DNA of 63,755 nt from Hyphomicrobiales bacterium (GCA_013911975.1 JACESF010000019.1:1-63755); one strand, 5' to 3'; counted from the first letter of the stretch, positions 53,781-63,158 are shown. Translations and numbers: made by a program. The notes: generated by a model not told the origin, from the sequence alone.

Positions 53781-54992
53781 TCAGGTCTTCTTGACGAGCG
53801 GGCAGTCACCCTGGTCGAGCGGGCGGAACGCCTCGTTCGCCGGGATGGTGGCCTTCAGGTTGTAGTAGTCGTACGGGCCCTTGGACTCCGACGGCTTCTT
53901 CACCTCGAACAGATACATGGGATGGATCTGACGACCGTCCGCACGCACCTCGCCCTTGCCGAACAGCTTGTCGTCGGTGGGGATCTTCTTCATCTCGGCC
54001 ACCACGGCGGCGCCGTCCTTGGCGCTCTTGGTGGCCTCGACGGCCTTCAGATAGTGGGTCACGCCGGAATAGACGCCCGCCATCACGTCGGTGGGGAACT
54101 TGCCGCCGTTGGCCGCGGAGAATTCCTTCGCGAAGGCGCGGTTGGCGTCGGTCATGTCCCAGTACCAGGCCGAGGTCAGGTTCAGGCCCTGGGCGATCTT
54201 CAGGCCGAGCGAGTGCACGTCCGTGAGGAAGATCAGCAGGCCCGCCAGCTTCTGGCCGCCTTCGACGATGCCGTATTCCGCCGACTGCTTGATGGAGTTG
54301 ATGGTGTCGCCGCCCGCATTGGCGAGGCCGATGACCTTCGCCTTGGAGCTCTGCGCCTGCAGCAGGAAGGAGGAGAAGTCGGCATTGTTGAGAGGCACGC
54401 GGACGCTGCCCACCACCTTGCCGCCGTTGGCCTTCACCACCTCGGCCGTGTCACGCTCCAGCGCATGGCCGAAGGCATAGTCGGCGGTCAGGAAGAACCA
54501 GGTGTCGCCACCGTTCTTCGTCATGGCCTTGCCGGTGCCGTTGGCGAGCGCCCAGGTGTCGTAGGTCCAGTGGACCGTATTGGGCGAGCAGGCCTTGCCG
54601 GTGAGGTCGGACGTGGCCGCGCCGGAATTGATGAAGACCTTGTTCTTTTCCTTCGTCACCTGGCTCACGGCCAGCGCGACGCCGGAATTGGGGGTGTCGA
54701 CGATGAGATCGACGCCGTCCACGTCATACCACTGCCGGGCGATGGAGGTGCCCACGTCCGCCTTGTTCTGGTGGTCGGCGAAGATCACCTCCACCTGCAG
54801 GCCCTTGGACGCGGCGTTGAAGTCCGAGACCGCCTTCTTGGCGGCCCAGACCGAGCCCTGGCCGCCGAGGTCGGCATAGAGGCCGGACTGGTCGTTCAGC
54901 ACGCCGATCTTGACCTTGACCGGGGTCTGGGCATGGGCGGCGGTGACAGCGAACACGCTGGCGGCCGCCATGAGCATGGCTGTGAAACGCAT
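53781..54992 (-). CDS. ABC transporter substrate-binding protein (Leu/Ile/Val-type fold)
   Basis: 403 residues. Signal peptide MRFTAMLMAAASVFAVTAAHA with cleavage after Ala21; mature protein starts QTPVKVKIGVLNDQSG, the periplasmic_BP_6 beginning, and contains WFFLTADYAFGHALERD and VIGLANAGGD. It delivers a solute to LivHM/LivFG. The ligand cannot be read from sequence; amino acids, urea/amide-like or aromatic acids are all carried by this fold. The 52 bp to livF contain another hairpin (55005-55021). Confidence 0.9.
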   Translation of the reverse strand: MRFTAMLMAAASVFAVTAAHAQTPVKVKIGVLNDQSGLYADLGGQGSVWAAKKAVSDFNAASKGLQVEVIFADHQNKADVGTSIARQWYDVDGVDLIVDTPNSGVALAVSQVTKEKNKVFINSGAATSDLTGKACSPNTVHWTYDTWALANGTGKAMTKNGGDTWFFLTADYAFGHALERDTAEVVKANGGKVVGSVRVPLNNADFSSFLLQAQSSKAKVIGLANAGGDTINSIKQSAEYGIVEGGQKLAGLLIFLTDVHSLGLKIAQGLNLTSAWYWDMTDANRAFAKEFSAANGGKFPTDVMAGVYSGVTHYLKAVEATKSAKDGAAVVAEMKKIPTDDKLFGKGEVRADGRQIHPMYLFEVKKPSESKGPYDYYNLKATIPANEAFRPLDQGDCPLVKKT

Positions 54993-55044
54993 GTGTTTCC
55001 TCCTGCCGGCTTCGGGCCGGCCGCGATGTCACGAAAATCCCCGG

Positions 55045-55761
55045 TCAGACGCCGAGGAGAGTTTCCAGACGCGCCGCGTTCTCCGCGATCTTGTCGTTGG
55101 GCACCATGTCCACGACGCGCCCGTGCTCGACCACATAGTGGCGGTCGGCGACGGTTGAGGCGAAGTGGAAGTTCTGCTCCACGAGCAGCACGGTGAAACC
55201 CTTCTTCTTGAGGGTTCGGATGATCTCGCCGATATGCTGGACGATGACCGGGGCGAGGCCCTCGGAGGGCTCGTCCAGCAGCAGCAGCTTGGCGCCGGTG
55301 CGCAGGATGCGGGCGATGGCCAGCATCTGCTGCTCGCCGCCGGACAGCTTCGTGCCCTGGCTGTTGCGCCGCTCTTCAAGGCGCGGGAACAGTTCGTGGA
55401 CCTCGTCCACGGAGAGCCCGCCGGCCTGCACCACGGGCGGCAGCAGCAGGTTCTCGCGCACGGAGAGCGAGGAGAAGATGCCCCGCTCCTCCGGGCAGAT
55501 GGCGATGCCCATGCGGGCGATCTTGTTGGGGGCGAGCCCCACCGTCTCCACGCCCTGGTAGCGGATCGAGCCGGCCCGCTTGCGCAGCAGGCCCATGATG
55601 GCCCGCATGGTGGTGGTCTTGCCCGCGCCGTTGCGGCCGAGCAGGGTCACGACTTCGCCGGGTTGGATGTCGAAGGTCATGCCGTGCAGCACATGGCTCT
55701 CGCCATAATGGCCGTGCAGGTCCTTCACCTCGAGCAGGGGCGTTGCGTTCGCGCTGGCCAT
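55045..55761 (-). CDS. livF: ABC transporter ATPase LivF
   Basis: 238 residues. Walker A GRNGAGKTT at 42-50, signature LSGGEQQMLAIARIL near 138, Walker B LLLLDEPSEGLAP. The LivF-specific C-terminal VADRHYVVEHGRVVD is present. One base separates it from livG, so they are likely coupled. It energises LivHM as a heterodimer with LivG. Confidence 0.94.
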   Translation of the reverse strand: MASANATPLLEVKDLHGHYGESHVLHGMTFDIQPGEVVTLLGRNGAGKTTTMRAIMGLLRKRAGSIRYQGVETVGLAPNKIARMGIAICPEERGIFSSLSVRENLLLPPVVQAGGLSVDEVHELFPRLEERRNSQGTKLSGGEQQMLAIARILRTGAKLLLLDEPSEGLAPVIVQHIGEIIRTLKKKGFTVLLVEQNFHFASTVADRHYVVEHGRVVDMVPNDKIAENAARLETLLGV

Positions 55762-55762
55762 C

Positions 55763-56536
55763 TCAATGCGCTCCGTGCCCGGTGCCCATATAGGCCTCGA
55801 TCACCTGGGGGTTCTTCGACACCTCCGAATAGGGACCCTCGGTGAGGATCTCGCCGCGCGCCAGCACGGTGATCTGGTCGGAGAGGTTGGCCACCACGGA
55901 GAGGTTGTGCTCCACCATGAGGACGGTGCGGTTGTGCGCCACGCGCTTGATCAGGTCGGCGGTGCGCGCGATGTCCTCGCGGCCCATGCCGGACGTGGGC
56001 TCGTCCAGGAGCAGCATCTCCGGCTCGAGCGCCAGCGTCGTGGCGATCTCCAGCGCGCGCTTGCGCCCATAGGGCAGCTCCACCGCCAGGTGGTTCGCGT
56101 AGGAGACGAGGTCCACGTCGCGGATCAGTTCCATGGCCCGGTCGTTGAGCGCGCTCAGCGAGCTCTCCGGCTTCCAGAAATGGAACGAGGTGCCCAGCTT
56201 GCGCTGCAGCGCCACGCGCACATTCTCCAGCACCGTCATGTGACCGAACGTGGCCGAGATCTGGAACGAACGCACCATGCCGAGCCGCGCGATGTCCGCC
56301 GGCTTCGTGCGCGTGATGTCGCGCCCGTTCAGCCGGATCGTGCCCCGCGTGGGCTCCAGGAACTTCGTGATGAGATTGAAACAGGTGGTCTTTCCAGCAC
56401 CGTTCGGCCCGATGAGGGCGTGAATCGTGTGCCGGCGGATCCGAAGGTCGACGTTCTTGACCGCCGCGAAACCCTTGAATTCCTTGGTAAGACCGGATGC
56501 TTCAACGATGTAGGGCACGTCCGAGACTGTGTCCAT
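55763..56536 (-). CDS. livG: ABC transporter ATPase LivG
   Basis: 257 residues. Walker A GPNGAGKTT at 43-51, a LivG-type signature ELPYGRKRALEIATTLA in place of LSGGQ, and Walker B MLLLDEPTSGM. The ANHLAVELPYGRKR signature and the C-terminal VIEAYMGTGH distinguish LivG from LivF. First gene of the operon; a promoter and operator-like dyad lie upstream (56625-56660). Confidence 0.94.
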   Translation of the reverse strand: MDTVSDVPYIVEASGLTKEFKGFAAVKNVDLRIRRHTIHALIGPNGAGKTTCFNLITKFLEPTRGTIRLNGRDITRTKPADIARLGMVRSFQISATFGHMTVLENVRVALQRKLGTSFHFWKPESSLSALNDRAMELIRDVDLVSYANHLAVELPYGRKRALEIATTLALEPEMLLLDEPTSGMGREDIARTADLIKRVAHNRTVLMVEHNLSVVANLSDQITVLARGEILTEGPYSEVSKNPQVIEAYMGTGHGAH

Positions 56537-56624
56537 ATCGCGGTAAAATCCCCTCGCTGTGGCCGGGGACGTAACGCCCCGGGCTGGTTCCCTCCAAACG
56601 CCTTCGAGTGCGCTTCTTTATTTT

Positions 56625-56660
56625 GCGGCACGGTATCACGAGAAGATCGTGCCGCGTCAA
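56625..56660 (-). promoter_or_regulatory. liv operon promoter with embedded inverted repeat
   Basis: Minus strand: TTGACG (56655-56660), 17 bases, GATACC (56632-56637). Between and across them lies GCGGCACG / CGTGCCGC (56625-56632 and 56648-56655, 15 bases apart), enclosing a smaller CACGA / TCGTG dyad. A repressor bound there would cover both hexamers. The transcribed leader to livG would be about 90 bases. Confidence 0.6.
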
Positions 56661-56742
56661 TATGGTCGAAGGGCGAATTTGAACGGATGATCGATTCCGG
56701 TGATCGGGCCTGGGGATTGTCACAATCGTCCGCGGCGCTGCG

Positions 56743-57246
56743 TCACTCGCCGGCGGCGTCCACCCGGGAGAGCACAAAGCTGATGCGCGTGCCCTCCGCG
56801 CGGCTGATGCGCAGCAGCGCGGCGCCCCCCTTCAGCGCGAAGCGCACGCTCTTGCGCACCCCGGGGCAGTCCTTGGCGGGCGTGAAGGCGGCGGCGGGGA
56901 GCATCTGCCCCTGCTGCACGACATCGATCCACGCGGCCTGCGGCAGCGTCACCTGGTAGAGGCCCGGCACCTCCACCTTCAGCAGGATGTATCCAGAATT
57001 GGGGCCACCCTTCGCTGGCGGCTGTGCGGGCGGCTCCGCCGGTGGAGCGAGGGCCAGAGTCAGCATCTGGAACGGCTCCGCCTGCACCCGGGCGCCGGCC
57101 TCCAGCATCCCGCCGTCGGGCGGGGCGGCGAGGGCCGCTGATTCGCGCTCCAGCGGCCAGCGCCCGTCCAGGCACCCGGCCGCCGCGGCGCCGGGCGGGA
57201 GAAGGGCGGCGGCCGCCGCCAGGAGAACGGCAGCGGCCCGAACCAT
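56743..57246 (-). CDS. Exported hypothetical protein
   Basis: 167 residues. Signal peptide MVRAAAVLLAAAAALLPPG ending AAAAG; the next residue is Cys, but the lipobox would be a poor AAGC. The mature part has a Pro-rich linker (PAEPPAQPPAK) and a beta-rich C-terminus (GYILLKVEVPGLYQVTL, TRISFVLSRVDA), perhaps a carbohydrate-binding or PPC-like fold. The start at 57246 overlaps the molbindin stop (TGATG), with GGAGGA upstream. No known family recognised; coupling to molbindin may be historical. Confidence 0.7.
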   Translation of the reverse strand: MVRAAAVLLAAAAALLPPGAAAAGCLDGRWPLERESAALAAPPDGGMLEAGARVQAEPFQMLTLALAPPAEPPAQPPAKGGPNSGYILLKVEVPGLYQVTLPQAAWIDVVQQGQMLPAAAFTPAKDCPGVRKSVRFALKGGAALLRISRAEGTRISFVLSRVDAAGE

Positions 57247-57458
57247 CAATCCTCCACCGCGATCATGACGTCCGACGCCTTGATCACCGCAGAGGCGGGC
57301 TGCCCGGCCACGAGCCCGAGCTGGTCCACCGCCTCGTTGGTGATGGAGGCGGTGATGATCGTTCCGGGAGAGACTTCGAGGCGCACATGGGCGGTGGTCG
57401 CCCCGCGCACCACCTCCACCACCGTGCCTTCCAGGATGTTGCGGGCGCTGATCTTCAT
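57246..57458 (-). CDS. Molbindin-type (Mop/TOBE) molybdate-binding protein
   Basis: 70 residues, a single TOBE/Mop domain: MKISARNILEGTVVEVVRGAT start and the ITNEAVDQLGLVAGQPASAVIKASDVMI core are typical of molbindins that form hexamers storing molybdate or tungstate in the cytoplasm. The start at 57458 is set by GGAGAT upstream; the frame is open to 57506 but this would run through the inverted repeat. No mod transporter is nearby. Regulation by molybdenum is likely through the 57469-57493 element. Confidence 0.9.
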   Translation of the reverse strand: MKISARNILEGTVVEVVRGATTAHVRLEVSPGTIITASITNEAVDQLGLVAGQPASAVIKASDVMIAVED

Positions 57459-57468
57459 GGCCGATCTC

Positions 57469-57493
57469 CGTCGTATAGTCTTGCTATACGACG
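57469..57493 (-). promoter_or_regulatory. Perfect 10-bp dyad at the molbindin leader
   Basis: CGTCGTATAG and CTATACGACG, five bases apart, centred 23 bases before the molbindin ATG and touching its ribosome site. In layout it resembles Mo-boxes (inverted TAT-rich repeats bound by ModE-type regulators) but also could form an RNA hairpin next to the ribosome site. Confidence 0.65.
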
Positions 57494-57521
57494 TGATCAT
57501 GCCCAAGCCGCGCCGCGTCCG

Positions 57522-58220
57522 CTATGCGGCGGGACCGCGCGGCCTCTCCTCCCGCGCCTGGCCGTGATAGGCGAGGTTCGGCCGCATGTCGGTGGCCGCG
57601 GCGATGCGGTTCGACATGTTGAAGAAGCCGGTCACCGCCGCCACGTCCCAGACATCCCGCTCCGACAGTCCGGCGGCGCGCAGGCGGGCGCGGTCCGCCG
57701 CCTCCACCTCGTGGGGCCGCTCGGTGAGCTTCACGGCGAAGTCCAGGATCGCGCGCTGGCGCGTGTCGAGCCGGGCGGCACGGTAGTTCATCACCATCTG
57801 CTCCCCCAGCACCGGGTCGCCGGAGATCTGGCGCACCGCCGCGCCGTGGGCGGTCAGGCAATAATAGCAGCGGTTCACGCTGGACACGGCCACCGCGATC
57901 ATCTCCCGCTCCAGCTTGGAGAGGCCGGAGGGGGCCAGCATCAGGTCGTTGTACATGGCCGAGAAGGCGCCGAGCTTCGCCATGTCGAAGGCATAAGCCT
58001 GAAGCACGTTGGGCACGAAGCCGATCTTCTCGACGCATTTGTCGAAATAGGCCTGGGTCGCTTCATCCAGGGGCGCGGGGGGAAGGTCGAGCGCGATGGC
58101 GGGCGCGTCGTCCGGCAAAGCGGGGGCGGCAAGCTTTGCCTTTTTTGAGGGCGCGCCCATCTTGGCGGCAGATTTCTTCGCCGCGTTCTTCGACTTGCCT
58201 GTCTTCTTCTGGCCCGTCAT
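57522..58220 (-). CDS. Peroxidase-related AhpD-like protein with Lys-rich N-terminus
   Basis: 232 residues. Carboxymuconolactone-decarboxylase fold with the redox motif NRCYYCLTAHG near residues 116-126; the block FVPNVLQAYAFDMAKLGAF and the length place it in the uncharacterised peroxidase-related family. The first ~33 residues are extremely basic and Ala-rich (QKKTGKSKNAAKKSAAK), unlike normal members, and resemble histone-H1-type tails. Such a tail could bind DNA or membranes (inference). It is upstream of molbindin on the same strand, 63 bp away, and divergent from gdh. Confidence 0.85.
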   Translation of the reverse strand: MTGQKKTGKSKNAAKKSAAKMGAPSKKAKLAAPALPDDAPAIALDLPPAPLDEATQAYFDKCVEKIGFVPNVLQAYAFDMAKLGAFSAMYNDLMLAPSGLSKLEREMIAVAVSSVNRCYYCLTAHGAAVRQISGDPVLGEQMVMNYRAARLDTRQRAILDFAVKLTERPHEVEAADRARLRAAGLSERDVWDVAAVTGFFNMSNRIAAATDMRPNLAYHGQAREERPRGPAA

Positions 58221-58349
58221 GGTGTTGTCCCTATTGAGGTTTTGTCATCGTTTTATCGTGCCGACGTGCGAGATCGACCAGGGCAAGAATAGAGTCTCGA
58301 AGGTCGTCCCGCATGTCATTCATGCTGGGCCAAGCGGGGGAAGCCGGCC

Positions 58350-61300
58350 ATGACTGTCCACACTGTCGAAGTAATCCAGGCCGATGCCGTGCGCGCGCGC
58401 ATCGACGCGGCCGTCGATGCGCTGGCCGCCAAGGGCGTGCCGCAGACCTTCTCCGCGGCGCTGCTCAACGGCGCGGCGCCGGAGGACGTGGCGACCCTGT
58501 CGCCGGAGACGCTGGTGAACCTCGCCGAGGAATCGTTCGCCCATCTCTCGCGCCGGGCTCCCGGCCGCCACGATGTGCGGGTCTACAATCCGAGCTGGCC
58601 GGGCGCGCCCGCCATCACGGTCGTCGAGGCCGTGAACGACGATATGTCCTTCCTGTTCGATTCGGTGGCCGGCGAACTGGCGGACCGGGCGCTCGAACTG
58701 AAGCTCACCTCCCATCCCATCCTCGCGGTGACGCGCGCCCCTGATGGCGCGCTCCTGCGGGTGGAGGCGGACCTGCATGCCGCCGCCAACCGGGACATGC
58801 CCCATGAGAGCCTGATCCATCTGCACATCCAGCAGATCGACACGGAGGAGGGCCGCGCGGCCCTGAAGGAGGGGCTCGACCGCACCCTGGACGACGTGCG
58901 CGTCGCCAATGCCGACTTCCTCGCCATGCGCGACCAGGTGGAAGGCCTCGCCAAGACCCTGCGCGGCGAGGCGCTGCCCTATGCCACGTCCGACCGCGCC
59001 GAGGCGGCGGACTTCGTGGAATGGCTCACCCTCAACAATTTCATCTTCATCGGCGTGCGCAAATACGCGCTCGGCGCCGACGGCGCGCTGGTGCCCGAGA
59101 CCGGCCTCGGCATCCTGCGCGATCCATCCGCGACCGAACTGGGCGACGTGAGCGGCGCGGGCGGCCTCATCGACCCGGCCAAGCCCCTGCTCATCACCAA
59201 GTCCAGCCTGTGGTGCCGGGTCCACCGGCGCGCCTATCTCGACTTCGTGGGCATGCGCCTGCATGGGCCGGACGGGCGCCAGACCGGCGAGCTGCGCATC
59301 ATCGGCCTGTTCACCTCCAACGTTTACACCCACTCGGTGCGCCACATCCCCTATCTGCGTCTTAAGTCGGCGCTGGTGGTGCAGCGGGCCGGGTTCGAGG
59401 AGGACAGCCACTCGGGCAAGGCCCTCGCCACGGTGCTGGAGACCTATCCGCGCGACGACCTGTTCCAGATCGACGCGGACACCCTGCTGCCCTACGCGCT
59501 GGACATCCTCTCCCTCTACGACCGGCCGCGCGTGCGCGTGCTGCCGCGTCCGGACCCGTTCGGCCGCTTCGTCTCCGTGCTCGTGTTCGTCCCGCGCGAG
59601 CGCTATGACGGCCCGCTGCGGGGGCGCATCGGCGCGCGCCTCGCGGAGGTGTTCGGGGGCAAGGTGGCGTCCTTCACCCCCACCTTCCTCGCCGACGTGC
59701 CGCTGACCCGCGTGCACTTCATGATCTCGCGCCCCGGCGGCGGCCCGGTGCCGGTCGTGGACCGCGCGGCGCTCGAAGCGGCGGTGGCCGAGGACACACT
59801 GTCCTGGAGCGACAAGCTGCGCGACGCCCTGCGCGAGACCCATGGCGCCGCCACCGGCGCGCTGATGGAGCGCTATGGCGCCGCGTTCGGCGCGGGCTAC
59901 AGCGCGGCCTACGGCGTCGAGACGGCGGTGGCCGACATCGAGCGGCTGGAGCGGCTCTCCGCCGAGCGCCCGGTGGCCCTCGACTTCTACCGCCGCGACG
60001 ACGACCCGGCGACCCGCATCTCGCTGCGCCTCATCTCCTTCGGCCGGCCGCTGCCGCTCTCCGAGCGCGTGCCCATGCTGGAGAATATGGGCCTGAAGCC
60101 CATCAACGAGCGCACCTATCGCCTGCGCCCCTCGGGGCCGGACGGCGAGGCGACCGCCTCCTGGGTGCACGACATGTCGCTGGAGCGCAGCAACGGCGGC
60201 ACCATCGAGGTCTCCGGCTCCGCCGAGCGGCTGGAGGACCTGCTGACCGTGGTGCTGCGGGACGAGGCCGAGAATGACGGCTTCAACGCCCTGCTGCTGG
60301 ACACCGCGCTGACGTGGCGCGACGTGGCGCTGGTGCGCGCACTGGCCCGCTACCTGCGCCAGGCGGGCATCCCCTACAGCCAGGACTATCTGTGGACCAC
60401 CATCGTGGGCCATGCGGACGTCGCCGCGCGCATCGTCCAGCTCTTCCATGCGCGCTTCGACCCGCGCCTCGACAGCGACGAGGGCGCGCGCGCGGCCCGC
60501 GAGGAGCCGCTGCGGCGGGAGATCGAGGCGGCGCTCGCGGAGGTGTCCTCGCTGGATGAGGACACGATCCTGCGCCGCTTCCTCAATCTCGTGGACGCGG
60601 CCCTGCGCACCACCTTCTACCAGCTCGACGCGGACGGGCGCCCGAAGGGCCCCATCGCCGTGAAGTATCTGAGCGCCAAGGTGGAAGGGCTCGCGCTGCC
60701 GCGCCCGCAATTCGAGGTGTTCGTCTATTCGCCCCGCGTGGAAGGCGTGCATCTGCGCTTCGGCCATGTGGCGCGCGGCGGCCTGCGCTGGTCCGATCGG
60801 CCGCAGGATTTCCGCACCGAGGTGCTGGGCCTCGTGAAGGCACAGCAGGTGAAGAATGCCGTCATCGTGCCCGTGGGCGCGAAGGGCGGCTTCGTGCCCA
60901 AGCGCCTGCCCGCCGGCGGCACCCGCGACGCCATCCAGGCGGAGGGCATCGCCGCCTACAAGATCTTCGTCTCCAGCCTGCTGGACGTGACCGACAACCT
61001 GAAGGGCGGCGCCGTGGTGCATCCCGACAATGTCGTGCGCATGGATGGGGACGACCCCTATCTCGTGGTGGCGGCGGACAAGGGCACGGCCACCTTCTCG
61101 GACACCGCCAACGGCATCTCCCAGGAGCACGGCTTCTGGCTGGACGACGCGTTCGCGTCGGGCGGCTCGGTGGGCTACGATCACAAGGCCATGGGCATCA
61201 CCGCCCGCGGCGCGTGGGAGGCGGTGAAGCGCCATTTCCGCGAGATCGACATCGACATCCAGACCACCTCCATCCGCGTGGTGGGCGTGGGCGACATGTC

Positions 61301-63158
61301 GGGCGACGTGTTCGGCAACGGCATGCTGCTGTCCAAGGCGCTGAAGCTGGTGGCGGCGTTCGATCACCGCCACATCTTCATCGATCCGACCCCCGATCCG
61401 GCGGTCTCCCATGCGGAGCGCCAGCGGCTGTTCAACCTGCCGCGCTCCTCCTGGACGGACTATGACGCGAGCCTGATCTCCCAGGGCGGCGGCGTGTTCC
61501 CGCGCACCGCCAAGAGCATCCCGCTCTCCCCCGAGGCCCGCGCCGTGCTGGGGCTGGAGAAGCTGGAGGCGACGCCCAACGAGGTGATGACCGCCATCCT
61601 GAAGGCCGAGGCCGACCTGCTCTGGTTCGGCGGCATCGGCACCTATGTGCGCGCCTCTATCGAGACCGACGCCCAGGTGGGCGACCGGGCCAACGACGCC
61701 ATCCGCGTCGCCGCCGCCGACCTGCGGGTGAAGGCGGTGGGCGAGGGCGCCAATCTGGGCATGACGCAGCGCGGGCGCATCGAGGCGGCGCGGCGCGGGG
61801 TGCGGCTCAACACCGACGCCATCGACAATTCGGCGGGCGTGAACACCTCCGACGTGGAGGTGAACATCAAGATCGCGCTCTCGACCCCGGTGGCCGAGGG
61901 CGTGCTCTCCGCGCCGGACCGCGCGGCGCTGCTGGGCGAGATGACGGACGAGGTGGGCCACCTCGTCCTGCGCAACAATTATCTCCAGACCCTGGCCCTC
62001 TCCCTCGCCCAGCGGGCGGGCACCGCCGACACCGCCTTCCAGCAGCGCCTCATGCAGATGCTGGAGCTGCGCGGGGAACTGGACCGCGGGGTGGAAAACC
62101 TGCCCGGCGACAGCGAGATCCAGGAGCGCCGGGCGCGCGGGGAGGCGCTCACCCGCCCCGAGCTGGCGGTGCTTTTGGCCTATGCCAAGCTCTCGCTCTA
62201 TGCCGAGCTTCTCACCACCGGCGTGCCGGACGACCGCTACGTGGCGGACGAGCTGGTGCGCTACTTCCCCCACGCGCTCCAGAACCGCTATCCGGCGGCC
62301 ATCGAGAGCCACCGGCTGCGGCGCGAGATCATCGCCACGGCGCTCGCCAACGCCCTCATCAACCAGGGCGGCCCGGCGACCGTGGCGCGCATCGCCGACC
62401 AGACCGGCGCGGACGCGGCGGGCATCGTGCGGGCCTTCGTGGCGGTGCGGGACAGCTTCGGCGTCGATCCCATCAACGCCGCCATCGACGCGCTCGACAA
62501 CCGCATCCCGGGCGACATCCAGCTTCGCCTCTATGCGGAGGTGCAGAACCTCGTCCTCGCGCGCACCATCTGGTTCCTGCGCAACGCCAATTTCGGCTCC
62601 GGGCTCGGGGCGGTGGTGGCCCAGTATCGCGACGGCATCCAGTCGCTCGCGGCGGTGCTGGACCAGACCCTTCCCGAGAACTGGCTCGCCTGGCGGAATC
62701 AGAAGGCGCAGGAGCTGATGGACGCCAAGGTCCCGGAGGATCTCGCGCGCACCGTCGCCGGGCTGCGGCCCCTCGCGGCGGGGACGGACATCGTCCTGCT
62801 CTCGCAGAATACCGGCCGCCCGGTGGCGGAAGCGGCCACCACCTTCTTCGCGGCGGGCCGTTATTTCGCGGTGGACGAGGTGATCGCGGCGGCGGGCAGC
62901 ATCCTCGCCCCCGATTATTACGACCAGCTCGCCCTCGACCGGGCCATGGGCCAGATCGAGACCTTCGTGCGCGACGTGAGCGTCGCCATGCTCGCCACCG
63001 GCAAGACCGGCACGGATGCCGTGAATGCCTGGGTGGAGAGCCGCCGCAAGGAAGTGGAGCGCTCGCGCGCCACGGTGCAGGACATCGTGGCCTCCGGGCT
63101 CACCCTTTCCAAGCTCACGCTGGCGGCGAGCCTCCTCGCCGACCTCGCCCGCGCCTGA
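58350..63158 (+). CDS. gdhB: NAD-specific glutamate dehydrogenase, large (180 kDa) class
   Basis: 1602 residues, the size of the L_180-type enzymes. N-terminal ~700 residues are regulatory, with ACT-like segments (DMSFLFDSVAGELADRALEL). The catalytic domain includes RGGLRWSDRPQDFRTEVLG and the catalytic Lys in PVGAKGGFVPK near residue 848, then GIGTYVRA and a helical C-terminal domain. It oxidises glutamate to 2-oxoglutarate and ammonia with NAD+, mainly catabolic. GGGGGAAG lies upstream of ATG 58350. Monocistronic; a hairpin follows (63204-63230). Confidence 0.95.
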   Translation: MTVHTVEVIQADAVRARIDAAVDALAAKGVPQTFSAALLNGAAPEDVATLSPETLVNLAEESFAHLSRRAPGRHDVRVYNPSWPGAPAITVVEAVNDDMSFLFDSVAGELADRALELKLTSHPILAVTRAPDGALLRVEADLHAAANRDMPHESLIHLHIQQIDTEEGRAALKEGLDRTLDDVRVANADFLAMRDQVEGLAKTLRGEALPYATSDRAEAADFVEWLTLNNFIFIGVRKYALGADGALVPETGLGILRDPSATELGDVSGAGGLIDPAKPLLITKSSLWCRVHRRAYLDFVGMRLHGPDGRQTGELRIIGLFTSNVYTHSVRHIPYLRLKSALVVQRAGFEEDSHSGKALATVLETYPRDDLFQIDADTLLPYALDILSLYDRPRVRVLPRPDPFGRFVSVLVFVPRERYDGPLRGRIGARLAEVFGGKVASFTPTFLADVPLTRVHFMISRPGGGPVPVVDRAALEAAVAEDTLSWSDKLRDALRETHGAATGALMERYGAAFGAGYSAAYGVETAVADIERLERLSAERPVALDFYRRDDDPATRISLRLISFGRPLPLSERVPMLENMGLKPINERTYRLRPSGPDGEATASWVHDMSLERSNGGTIEVSGSAERLEDLLTVVLRDEAENDGFNALLLDTALTWRDVALVRALARYLRQAGIPYSQDYLWTTIVGHADVAARIVQLFHARFDPRLDSDEGARAAREEPLRREIEAALAEVSSLDEDTILRRFLNLVDAALRTTFYQLDADGRPKGPIAVKYLSAKVEGLALPRPQFEVFVYSPRVEGVHLRFGHVARGGLRWSDRPQDFRTEVLGLVKAQQVKNAVIVPVGAKGGFVPKRLPAGGTRDAIQAEGIAAYKIFVSSLLDVTDNLKGGAVVHPDNVVRMDGDDPYLVVAADKGTATFSDTANGISQEHGFWLDDAFASGGSVGYDHKAMGITARGAWEAVKRHFREIDIDIQTTSIRVVGVGDMSGDVFGNGMLLSKALKLVAAFDHRHIFIDPTPDPAVSHAERQRLFNLPRSSWTDYDASLISQGGGVFPRTAKSIPLSPEARAVLGLEKLEATPNEVMTAILKAEADLLWFGGIGTYVRASIETDAQVGDRANDAIRVAAADLRVKAVGEGANLGMTQRGRIEAARRGVRLNTDAIDNSAGVNTSDVEVNIKIALSTPVAEGVLSAPDRAALLGEMTDEVGHLVLRNNYLQTLALSLAQRAGTADTAFQQRLMQMLELRGELDRGVENLPGDSEIQERRARGEALTRPELAVLLAYAKLSLYAELLTTGVPDDRYVADELVRYFPHALQNRYPAAIESHRLRREIIATALANALINQGGPATVARIADQTGADAAGIVRAFVAVRDSFGVDPINAAIDALDNRIPGDIQLRLYAEVQNLVLARTIWFLRNANFGSGLGAVVAQYRDGIQSLAAVLDQTLPENWLAWRNQKAQELMDAKVPEDLARTVAGLRPLAAGTDIVLLSQNTGRPVAEAATTFFAAGRYFAVDEVIAAAGSILAPDYYDQLALDRAMGQIETFVRDVSVAMLATGKTGTDAVNAWVESRRKEVERSRATVQDIVASGLTLSKLTLAASLLADLARA

